Below, piece after piece: positions 26,201 through 35,900 of a stretch of DNA of 64,000 bases. The notes beneath the pieces are model-generated. The model ran no database searches. It was not told where the DNA came from and saw nothing but the letters and a program-made list of their open reading frames with translations. The translations under genes and the position numbers were made by a program. The stretch is from Vermamoeba vermiformis (lineage: Eukaryota; Tubulinea; Echinamoebida), in contig JBEWZL010000044.1 of assembly GCA_045837725.1 (NCBI GenBank), forward strand, positions 372,001-436,000, written 5' to 3'. How positions within the stretch are numbered: position 1 is the stretch's first letter; each line of letters starts with the position of its first letter.

Positions 26201-27308
26201 CACTTACATCCCTTTTCGACTGATTTGAAGAACCAATCAGTGTGCAGAATGGGAATGTTGAGCTTGGTCACGGCGAATTGGACTTTCAAGGACGAGACTG
26301 TCTAACAATGGGCAGTGAGAACGACTTCATTTATTAGCGTTATTGGTGGCACACACCTCGGCCAACAAGTGCGTGCAAGACCGGTCCAGTGCAGCGCTAA
26401 ATTCACCTCCGTGTGCGATGGTGAGTGCTTTGATTTCATTGCGCTTCTCCAACTCCACTCCCGTCACGCACAGTGTCAGGCCAGAAAAGCAGTCGAGCAG
26501 GTAGTCTCTCTCGTCTAACACCTCACCGACCTTGGACCAGCGATCAAACAGCTAAGTGGTTGTTAGCAATGCTACTCGTATTATAATGTGTAGTATTATT
26601 ACCCATTGAGGCCGCAAGATTTTAATGCCCAGAGCTGCAGCTGTCTAATCATCACGTGGTCAGTATCAACACTAAGTTGCCATCAATCTCTGCGTACCTG
26701 ATACGAGTCACAGCGCACAGTGTCTGCGATTAGGTGCGTCACTTCGCTGTTCAGTACTGGTGCGTACTTGGCATTCATCAGTCGCGATACAGTGCTCATG
26801 TTGTCGCGCACAACTGGCTTAAAACCTTCAATACACACTATTGAGCCCTCCAGCGCTCGACTGAAAATGGGGTGATAGCGTCCTGGTCCTTGCGAGGCAC
26901 TTTCCATTTTAGGCAATGGCTTTTGGAGCTTAACGCTGTCAAACACGCAAGGCAACGCTACAAAAGGTCGGCTTTTTTTAAAATTAAATATTCGCGTACC
27001 AATAAGCGGATACCCTTTCTCGCACAACTCTTCAAACTCTTCCTGCAATGCAAAAATCAACCAAGAAATTCTCAGAATAATTTAATTAAATTGAATTTTA
27101 GTAATATTGTATTAGCCTATTTAATGCTGCTTACCCCAGTAAAATAATGTACTAAATGAAATACATCATAATTTGATTCCTCGACAATTGTCGCTCCATG
27201 CTGACGGATGAGATCGCACACTTCGGTAAATTCCTCGTCTGTAAATAATTCTTTGCACACGCGAACTCGCTGCGTGGCAAAACATGGTGTGCTACTCATT
27301 GTGGCCAT
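23285..27308 (-). CDS. Multi-BRCT protein, TopBP1/Dpb11/Rad4-like
   Basis: A protein of about 1,150 residues from many exons. The N-terminal half holds BRCT repeats: one near 26900-27300, one after F-S-R-A-L-E-G-S-I-V-C near 26860, one at about 26290-26520 (L-L-D-C-F-S-G-L-T-L-C-V-T-G) and one at about 25560-25830 (C-S-L-Y-L-C-G-F ending V-V-K-Q-W-V-E-E-C). Tandem N-terminal BRCTs in this order resemble TopBP1/Dpb11/Rad4, scaffolds that bind phosphorylated replication and checkpoint proteins and activate ATR. The middle (about 25400-24050) is a Ser/Lys/Glu-rich disordered region with basic clusters that could act as nuclear signals. The C-terminal 200 residues (Y-L-Q-I-K-V-A-F-G-D-H-I) are a folded-looking segment I do not recognise. 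Orthology to TopBP1 rather than another multi-BRCT scaffold is an inference. Confidence 0.75.
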
Positions 27309-27343
27309 TTAATGGCATTGTTTGTGTTCACTCACGCGTTGCT

Positions 27344-27434
27344 GGGAGGCGATAAGTAATTACACTGCTGAAACTTACGTGTAATTTTTTTTCGTGCAGT
27401 GTAATATTTACACGGCCGTGCAACAGTGTAATTT
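27344..27434 (+). repeat. Left terminal inverted repeat of the Mutator-like element
   Basis: Begins GGGAGGCGATAAG and pairs with 29205-29295 in reverse complement, with one mismatch in the first 85 bases. It contains several copies of GTGTAA/TTACAC in both orientations and a near-palindrome around CACGGCCGTG. Such clustered short inverted units are plausible transposase-binding sites. Confidence 0.92.
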
Positions 27435-27735
27435 TTACACGGCACGGCAGTATAAAAATGTGGTAAAACAGCATTTAAAGAGTTTATTTACATTAAAGTA
27501 AGCTAAGGGCTTCTCAATATACCACCGGATGCAACCCGATTCGTGAAAAATACTTGTTATTTTCTAAAGTAAGCTACAATGAGTGTTTATTATTCAATTA
27601 GGCATTCAGACAGGTGTTTAATACGTTGGTATATGGTTGCTAGGTCTTGAAAAGTGAATCGCTGGTGCTGTGCTCTAAATCCAGGAAACTAGATCGAGAT
27701 CCGGTTCGAGAAGTGCATCTCATCATTTCTTACTG

Positions 27736-27927
27736 TTATCCAAGGGTTGATTGGCATTTCTTTGGTGACAGGAGATAATATTGAGTGATCTTGGGATGCG
27801 TGTCCAGCACTGATCTTGCGAAGTACAACTTAACGTCCCTGTAACAATCGCTACATCGCAGATGGTATTTGCCGGTAAATATGCAACTAAAATCAACTAT
27901 AAAGCCATATTTCAACTTGAGATGCAA
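27736..27927 (-). other. Short coding-like remnant inside the transposon with a C-x2-C motif
   Basis: An open stretch with G-K-Y-H-L-R-C-S-D-C-Y-R-D-V-K-L-Y-F followed by T-H-P-K-I-T-Q-Y-Y. Its composition looks protein-like and unlike the surrounding AT-rich DNA. The C-x2-C pair recalls zinc-binding modules, but the pattern is incomplete and I cannot assign it to a transposase family. The flanking word GATGCAACTATT recurs at about 28630, suggesting internal duplication within the element. It may be a decayed piece of a parent element or a second captured fragment. Confidence 0.25.
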
Positions 27928-28848
27928 CTATTTTGTTTTTTTTGTTTTGAAATTCCTCTTACTGCTAACTAGTCTCGCTATTTTTATCTAGCGATATGAC
28001 TAGCCCCACGCAGGACTTTATTATTATGATTCGTTTCAATACAATTAATAAGGTTATCGTTACACTACTTCGATAACTTGTTTTTATCCACGCTATTTGA
28101 TTATTATTATTATTGCGTTTTGGGCTACTTGGTTACAATTTTCTAAAGGACCGGCACTACACACCAGATTGGTGTCCTGCTTATATTCTTCGTGCAGAGT
28201 AATACCTCTTGTAAAGCAATGTCAGTGACAAGACAGGGCTGGCTTTTTTGTCTAGACAAGAAGTACTTCTTAATGCGTCGTAGATGCTGGGCGCACAACG
28301 TCCTTTGATTGTCCAACTAGCTCGTGATATTAATATTGGCGTGGTCTTCTGGCATTGCAAAGTTGTTCATTGTCGAAAAGCCAAGAATTCAGCAGATCTT
28401 CTGAATTAACGGGATTCTTCACATTGCCATCAGAGTTTGGGTTGCATTATTACTATTGTTATAATTATTGAGATTATTGTTATTACCAGATATTAGTGAC
28501 TATTATTATTTTACATCGTATTTAATTATTATATATGAATTAAAAATCGCTGCTCTTATATTTGCCCGAGCGAGGCATTATTAATAAATTAAGAAAAAGA
28601 CTTGTGGTGCCCAACACATGACTGAAGCCGAGATGCAACTATTTCTTCATCTGTAATATCAGTGTCATAGGTATTGTCAACCAAAATGTGGCACGTCAGA
28701 CGTGATTTGCTTCCTCATGGCTAACAATGGCAGAATCAATGACACAGGGTACAATTGCTAGTAGCTCTGAAAACAATAAACCGATGGCTTAACACTAAAA
28801 ATGCACCACCCACCCGCAACAAATCTTGCGCGCTTTCGTTTTAAATGC

Positions 28849-29032
28849 TTAGCTGGCGACACTAGCGTCAACTTGTGCCTGTTCTTGCTCTAAAATTAAA
28901 TAATAATTTTAAAAATACTTTAATAACCGTTATAATAGGGTGGAGTTACCTGTTGTGCGGCAGGAGCAACGGATGTTGGATTAGGTGTCAGATCGGCATC
29001 AATTCTGTACGCAATTTGTTCAGCGATTTGTC
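28849..29032 (-). pseudogene. Two exon-like segments inside the transposon, possible captured 3' end of a host gene
   Basis: On the minus strand an acceptor-like ACCACAG precedes an open 83-nt segment (29032-28950) encoding A-E-Q-I-A-Y-R-I-D-A-D-L-T-P and then P-A-A-Q-Q. It is followed by a GTAACT donor, a 60-nt AT-rich intron-like gap ending TTTTAGAG, and a second segment reading Q-E-Q-A-Q-V-D-A-S-V-A-S and a stop at 28849-28851. This reading uses the second of two adjacent AG acceptors. No start exon is visible. It looks like the C-terminal end of a spliced gene carried by the element. I do not recognise the protein, and it could instead belong to the element itself. Confidence 0.35.
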
Positions 29033-29204
29033 CTGTGGTAATTATATTATGAAAATTAAAGGTAAATTTTATGCATAAGCCGCTTTCGTCTTTTTTTCCT
29101 TGGGCTGACGCAGATCGAGCGTTCTTCTGTCCTTATACGCCTATTCTATATAAAATATGGCCTATTTATTATTACACGGTGGTTTTTTGCCGTGCACGTG
29201 TAAT

Positions 29205-29295
29205 AAATTACACTGTTACACGGCCGTGTAAATATTACACTGCACGAAAAAAAATTACACGTAAGTTTCAGCAGTGTAATTACTTATCGCCTCCC
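29205..29295 (-). repeat. Right terminal inverted repeat of the Mutator-like element
   Basis: Mirror of the left end. It contains the perfect 16-bp palindrome TTACACGGCCGTGTAA at 29216-29231. Just inside the repeat, ATTACACG (29171-29178) and CGTGTAAT (29197-29204) can form a hairpin, so the end is palindromic at two nested scales. Confidence 0.92.
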
Positions 29296-29366
29296 CGCGT
29301 TGCTGAAAGAAGTTCGAACCGAAATTGTTTTACTCGAGTGTTTTCAGCCTCAAATGATCAACAACC

Positions 29367-30783
29367 ATGGAGCTCACTTTATACACCGCTCCTTGGTTGA
29401 TTGGGTTTATTTATACTGTATTTAAAACCATCTTTGTGCCTAATCATCCGACATGGCCCATGCCCGCGGATACCAAACCTGAAGTGGTGCAAGCAGAACG
29501 ACGAAAAGAGCACAAAAATCGATTGATTACAGCACTTATTTATGTGCCCCTAGTACCAGGCCTTGGACTCGTATTCCCTGTCCTATTACGTGCATTTTTA
29601 ACAATGTGCATCTGGGTCGGCACGGGCGAATACGTTCAAATAGTGTTCAATAAGTCCCTCAATGATAAGAAAGTGCACTCACATGTGATCAAACAATTCA
29701 GCTGGATGGAGCGATTGTTTCAAGTGCTCTGTTGTGCAGTTTGTGTGGCTGGATTCTTTGGCAATGCTTACTTGTTCTGGCTGGTGACTCAAACATGCCT
29801 CGTATTATTAATTGCTACCTATATAATATGGACCACTATCGATTTGCGAATGGGAACTCAAGAGACACACGACTTCACGAAAATTTTAGAGGATTCGGCC
29901 AAATACTTCTTGGGCATGTTTTGGATTGCATTGGTATGTTCATGACGGCTATTAAAATATTTTTAGAATTTTTTTTTGTTATTTTTGTCGGTAGTCAACT
30001 TTAAGACCTGACCTTTCGACTCACAGCCCATTGCGTACGGTATTCTGCTTTCAACGCACAATCATGGTGGCGGATATTTGGCGATTCTATTACTCACCTC
30101 TTGGTTCGGTAAGTCTTGGCGCGCTGGAGATCAAACTCTGTTCCTTACTCGGAGTTTTGTAGGAGATGCAGCCGCGTACTACGTGGGTAAGAAATTTGGC
30201 AGTAAGAAGGTGACTATGGTCAGTCCCAGCAAGAGTTGGGAAGGTGTCTACGCTGAAATTGCGTTCAGTTTCTTCGCTGGCTTGGCTTGGAAGTTCTTGG
30301 AAACGCAGCCCTGGGTACGTGCTGGGCCTATTTATGCCTAATATGGTGCATTGTGAGCAGCATATTTACGTCATTGCTATTGTAGACCTGTGCACTGTTT
30401 CAATTGCCGCACACGAGTCTGTTCAACTACCTCGTCATCACTACAGGTACGGTCCTATTACATGTCCTCTAAACACGACACTAACCGCTGACAGGCATTG
30501 GTGTGTTGGGTGTGATTGGAGATCTCTTCGAGTCACTCGTCAAACGTGTCGGCAAGTGCAAGGACAGCGGCACCTACTTCACGGGGTAAGTATTGGCTAG
30601 ACGACAGCTGCCTATACACCACAGCGCTATTGACTAACACCTCGCAGACACGGTGGAGTGTTGGATCGCTTCGACTCGTTCTTCTTGAGTGCGCCACTGC
30701 TCTACTTTTACGTCGTGATGTGCATCGAGAACAATCCGCAACTGCTCGCCATCAACTGGCAGGCACTCACTCTCTTCAAGTAG
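29367..30783 (+). CDS. CDP-diacylglycerol synthase (phosphatidate cytidylyltransferase)
   Basis: Condenses CTP and phosphatidic acid to CDP-diacylglycerol, the precursor of phosphatidylinositol and cardiolipin. The roughly 370-residue product has a hydrophobic N-terminus and several membrane helices (for example around A-L-I-Y-V-P-L-V-P-G-L-G-L-V-F-P and L-V-L-L-I-A-T-Y-I-I-W). The family signature is split over the last two exons: V-K-R-V-G-K-C-K-D-S-G-T-Y-F-T-G, then H-G-G-V-L-D-R-F-D-S. An upstream conserved block, S-P-S-K-S-W-E-G, is also present. The ATG at 29367 has a good context (ACCATGG). Its promoter was separated from that of the divergent BRCT gene by the transposon insertion. I do not know whether it acts in the ER or elsewhere. 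Confidence 0.92.
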
Positions 30784-31025
30784 TGCTCACTTGCACGTGT
30801 ACATATTTATTATTGCTATTAAATTCGAATGCAATCTCTCGTTGAGTTTGAGTCCTTTGATTTTATCAAGGAATGTTCGGCACGTGATTTTCTACTGGCC
30901 CGACAAATTTTAAGAATGTTCTTATAATCACACGACACAATTTTATCACAACAACTATCATTTGTGAATGCAATAGCAAGGCAAGCGAGTAAGCAGATAT
31001 TTTTTGAAAGGATCTGCTTTGTGCC

Positions 31026-32921
31026 ATGGCATCACAATTTTTAGCTGAAAAAAGAGAAGCTTCTGCTGGCCTCAAAAAATTAACCGATGAGATCGAAGCA
31101 TTAAAAAAACAATTGCAAGCTGAACAACAAAAGCGACAAGATCTAGAAGAACTCATAAAATCTCAATTAGCGACTGTATTACAAAAAATCGAATCAGATT
31201 ACGACACTGGAAAATTTTTGCACAAGATTAACGAGCTTCAAACGCAATTAGAAGAGGAAGTGAGTGCTCGGGCTAAATTAACTCTGTGGATCAAGGAAAA
31301 TATCGGTATGACTCAGTGTCGTTCATCATTTGCGTATCTAATCGAGTACTATACAATATAGGTCCTAATTTAGAACACGTAAAAGATGCAACAGCACGAC
31401 AGATCAAAGAAGAAATCTCGCGATTGGGACACACTGGCTCAAAACCGCGCAGCAGTAGTAATATAGATGGCAATACAGTGACCAGTAAGAAGAGTTCCAC
31501 TTCCAAGCCTGCATCGGAAGCACATCCAACACCCAAGCCCAAACCCGAAGAATCTTCGACTGCAACGGTCAAAAAGAGCTCGTCAGACACTGCTAGCACC
31601 ACAAGTGGTCATACAACAGCTAGTACTAAGACTAAATCGAGTCGACGACGCAAAAAACAAGCAGAAGAAGAGATCCAACTGCGCGATGATGAAGACAGTC
31701 CGTGGGACCAGAGTGACGATGAGTCTGATGAACAATTGAGCTTGGATCAGTTCATTCCGCCGTACGATACTACTACAGCATTAATATTACACGCAATTCT
31801 AATATTTATTCAGTGCGCGACCTCGATTAATTGCTCGTATTCCGCGCTTGGTGCTGATCGAAGAACATTGTTTTGGCACTAAAAATATCGACGAGTATGA
31901 ACTACCAGGTACCTATTCTCTATAAATATCCCCGCAAGTGATATACTAACTGATTGTACTAGAAAATGATGCCTCGAAGAAGACGAGTCTGAATCGAGCC
32001 AATTACTTCCTCAACAAGAATTCACAAGCTAAATTTCAATACAGATGTCTCGAGCTATATCAAAAGGTGTGTATTAACAGTAGCTATAGGGCCCTATTGA
32101 CACGCGTTGACAGGTCCAAAAATTCCAAACACGTGGCGGCACGGTGGTATTTGCACCACTGACGGACGAAGAGCTGGCCAAAGACGACTTTAAATTCAGC
32201 ATCAAGACACACGATCGAGTGTACCCTGTCTGTCCTGATGGTCTGCACCGCTCACAAGTGCTGTACTTGGTCATGAAGGGAATCAAGCGCATTCTCGGTG
32301 TCAAAGAAGGGGTTTATCTGCCGCACGGAGCACTGCACGGCTATGATCCACTCGTGTACGATGAGAGTCCGAACAGTTTGAAGAGTGTAAGTGACAATTG
32401 AGTGCTGCCATAACACTCGATTAATCCTTCGAATGGAATAGCAAGCTGAATTTGTGCACTTTTCCACGGAGCTGGACAAAAACACCAAGATATCGCAAGC
32501 ATTCTTAGCAGCATTCGGACAAGAAAAAGCGGCTAGATTTGGTCAAAAAGAGTGCGGTGCCAATGAACTAAACTTGAACGAAGCAGCCAAGAAAGATTTG
32601 TTCCGCAATCAGATTGAATCAATCAAACGGACGCGAGTGCGCATGCATGAATTCTTCGACATTTATTTCTATCAGCAGAGTCTCGAATCCAATTCCAAAC
32701 GACAATCACGCAGCATTTACGTCACATTCGGCAGTGCAGTCCCAGTGGTGCTCGATCGATTGATGGAAGTAAACACGAATGCACAACAACTGGCCAATGT
32801 GATCGTGGTAGCACTGCCTTATGGCACTGAACCATTCAACAGCCCCACGGTCACACCACAGAGCTTGGCTCAACTGTACAGATTTTATTCAACGCTCTTC
32901 AAGCCACTGACAGACAAATAA
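31026..32921 (+). CDS. Coiled-coil protein with a C-x5-R phosphatase-like loop
   Basis: No family recognised with confidence. The N-terminal 105 residues form a charged coiled coil, starting M-A-S-Q-F-L-A-E-K-R. A Ser/Thr/Lys-rich linker and an acidic stretch follow (31430-31760). The C-terminal half is globular and contains Y-P-V-C-P-D-G-L-H-R-S-Q, which fits the C-x5-R-S/T loop of cysteine-dependent phosphatases, and then a helix-rich region with S-I-Y-V-T-F-G-S-A-V-P. About six introns are present, for example 31755-31811 and 31911-31962, with consistent phases. The architecture suggests a scaffolded phosphatase-like enzyme or a protein that binds phosphorylated ligands. A general-acid aspartate is not obvious, so catalytic activity is unproven. 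Confidence 0.65.
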
Positions 32922-32950
32922 TGCGTTGAATAAATAAGGTGGTTTATATA

Positions 32951-35900
32951 TTACTCGCGCAACACGGCGCTGGGACAAATGTTTGAATATACACAGCCGC
33001 TACATTTGACCTCAGAGGGTGTTGCTTGGAAGGTGTTCGTTGCTAGTGTGTTTGCGAACTGGAAGAACAGTGTTTGTAGCTTGACATTGTCGTCGTAATT
33101 AGGGACGTAATCAAACTTCTCGCCAGTCTCAATGGACTCGAGAACTACTTTGAGTGGTCGCACGCCGTAGACTTGTTCGTAGGCCCAGCCATAAATCATC
33201 AGCTGCAACATGGTGTGCTGTCGCTTGGTGCGCGTTGAAGTCTTGTACTCGGTGATGATGACACCTTGCGCTGTGTGGTCAATGCGATCCCACGTGCCAG
33301 TCAGCTCCACTTTCTCGGACAATTTGATCACAAAGGCTTGTTCCATCTTGTCAGCCACTTTGCCTTTCTCGCTCTCTCGCTTCTGAAAATTGACAAAAGT
33401 AGCCGCTGTCTTAGTGACGACTTCTTGCTTGGGTTGTACCTAATGCGTCATGTTAGATATGAAAGATCAATACGAGTGATTTCTAGCGTACCACTACTGG
33501 CTGCTTGACAGGGGTCTTGGCGCGATTGATTTTGTCTTTAATTGCCTCACTGGCCATTTGCGCCACTTCTTCAGTGTCAAGTGTCATTTCTTTCTTTTCT
33601 TTCTCTTTTTCTTTGAGTTCTTTTTCTTTCGCTTCCTTCTCTTTCAGCTCTTTTTCCTTGGCTTCCTTCTCTTTTGTTTCTTTTTCTTTGGCCTCTTTTT
33701 CCTTGGTCTCTTCCTTCTTCTCAGCAGGTTTCTCTTTCACTTCTTTTTCCGTCTCTTTCTTCTCGCTGGGTTTCTTTTCCTTCTCTTTCTTTTCTTTTGC
33801 CTCTTTAGCTTCCTTTTCCTTGGCTTCTTTCTCCTTCGGTTCTTTTTCTTTCACCTCTTTTTCCTTGGCCTCTTTCTCTTTTGTTTCTTTTTCTTTCTTT
33901 TCTTTGACTTCTTTTGTGTCCTTCTCTTTCGTTTCCTTTTCTTTCGGCTTTTCTTCCTCCTTCTTTTCAGCTGCTTTTTCTTTTTGCTCGGGTGTTTTCT
34001 GTTGTTCGGACACGCCCTCCGCAAATTTCTTCTCGCGTTCAATCGTGGCTTTAACTTCAGCTTCTTGTTTCTTGACGTCTTCTTCCGCTGATTTATCTGC
34101 TTGCTTCTTGTCTTCTTCGTCTTTGCGAATTTCATTGTAATCTGCAATCTTTTCGTGCAAAAATTGACCAGCAGATTGATAATCAAAATATCTGTGAATA
34201 TTGTCAGTCTTATTGTCATATTTATATGACTCTAACGTACCTTGTTGGTCGCATTTTCAACACGAATCTGTAACAGTACTGCAACGGACAGTGGATGTAA
34301 CTCACAATCGATGTGAACGAAATACGATCGAGCCTGCAACAGGTTAGTGTCACATGAGTACAGTAATAGAATCGATTGCATACGTGTGAGGCATGGTCAC
34401 TTCAAACGGGGTAGTCCATTGCGATGGAGTGCCCGGCACGTCCATCTTCTCGGGCTTGGTGACATCGGGTGGCAAGAGCGAGGTGATGCCTGCCAAGTGA
34501 GATTGCAGGCCCAGCGAGTTAAGTTCAGTCGCTTTGATGCTGTCTAATATGCCTTGCAAGTGCTCGACTTCGCCCTCTTCCATGATATCGGGCACGTTTG
34601 TCACGTACAAGTTGTGAAATGTTTGCCGCAACGAACTGATTGGAGCGTGAGTCATGTGCTAAATACAACAGACGAGATTGAGTGGCTTACTTGTAGAACA
34701 TTTGACCAATTTGATGCTTCTTCACACTGATATTTCTCGGCTTTTCAAACATGAACGAAGTAGGCACGTCTGAGATCATTAACGTTAGTAGTCAAAAGCG
34801 TCAAATCAACAACGCGGCACGTACTCAGTTGAGTCTTAAGATACTTGAGTCGAGAGCCAATAATAATTGTCGTGTGTGTCGGTGTCGTTGAAATGGTGTC
34901 AAAAGTGCTCAGCCGAACACCACTCGTGAGGTACGAGATCGGCAGCTGATCCACGTGCAGATCTGACAAGAAACTCAACAACATGACCAAGTGCTTGCGA
35001 TTAGCGATTTCAATAGGACCCTGTTCTTGTCCGACAACTTCTTTCAGCACTTGCGCTGTCTTGGACTCGCCGCTCATGGCACTTGCGACCGCGTCATCGT
35101 CCGCCGAGGGCACTTGACTTTCAAATCTGTTCACGACTTCAACGAGTCTCCTGTAATTGTTCTTCTGTTGTTCGGTAGCTGTTTTGAGTGGTACAATAGT
35201 CTTTTGAATGAACTCGGTGATCAGTTCTGAAGGTTTGACTGTTTGAGCGCGGAACATGTTGACGTAGTGGTTCAAACTCAGCTTGAATGCATTGCATTTC
35301 TGCGACAATACGGTCAGTATATGAACACTAAATACATTACTATACAATACCTGCAGGGTCTCCTGACTGATCGTGTATTTGGGATATTGACCGTTGGCTA
35401 ATTTAGGATAAATGCGGAAGAAATCAGATTTGTAGAGCGATGCAGCCAAAAATATCGTCTTGATCTCTCCTTCAGGATCGAAGCCATAATACCGCGTCAT
35501 GAGCTCGTACAACGATCGATTGATGTTGAATGATCGCGTCTCTTCACTCGCCTTTGCCTCGCTCTCGCTGACCTCGCTCATCTTTCTCGGCTTGTTCGAG
35601 AACAGCTCCAAGTACGAGATGTCGACGATGAGCTGCAAGAAGAGCAAGGTCGCTCTGATCTCAGGCTCGTTGAGCACATTTTCAATCACGACAGGCACTT
35701 TGTGTTTGACATTGAGCTGCTGGGCCACTTGAGCGATTTGATCTTTGGCCATGACGACACGAATGTCACCGTAGCCGAGTTTGAATTGATTGACGTATCG
35801 GTTCTGCAACGACTGAATCAGCTGTCCAATGCTGTCAATCTCTTCTGTGTTCGACGTCGTGTTGAAGTAAAACACATTGCCGTTCTTTTTGCCCATTGGA

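Larger units (their letters stand above)
27335..29304. mobile_element. Mutator-like (MULE-type) DNA transposon, non-autonomous, 1,952 bp plus target duplications
   Basis: The element runs 27344-29295 and is flanked by a perfect 9-bp target-site duplication, CGCGTTGCT, at 27335-27343 and 29296-29304. Its ends are inverted repeats starting GGGAGGCGATAAG; the first 77 bases are identical at both ends, base 78 differs, and similarity continues to about base 100. A 9-bp duplication with long terminal inverted repeats fits the Mutator superfamily. The interior is AT-rich and encodes no intact transposase, so mobility would depend on an enzyme supplied elsewhere. It sits between the divergent starts of the BRCT gene (27308) and the CDP-DAG synthase gene (29367). 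Near-identical ends and an intact duplication suggest a recent insertion. Confidence 0.88.

Noticed and set aside
27335-29304. Other transposon classes for the 1.95-kb element (hAT, piggyBac, LTR)
   Set aside because: The duplication is 9 bp rather than 8 or TTAA, and the ends are inverted rather than direct repeats, so a Mutator-like origin fits best.
29305-29330. GTTCGAACC resembling a tRNA B box
   Set aside because: No A box or cloverleaf around it; it lies in the 5' flank of the CDP-DAG synthase gene.
29367-30783. Dolichol kinase or other CTP-using enzyme as the identity of this gene
   Set aside because: The split K-D-S-G...H-G-G-x-x-D-R-x-D signature is specific to phosphatidate cytidylyltransferases.
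33505-34140. Long plus-strand open frames rich in Ser and Phe
   Set aside because: They are the antisense of the Lys/Glu repeat (AAG/GAG codons read backwards); the minus-strand gene explains the region.
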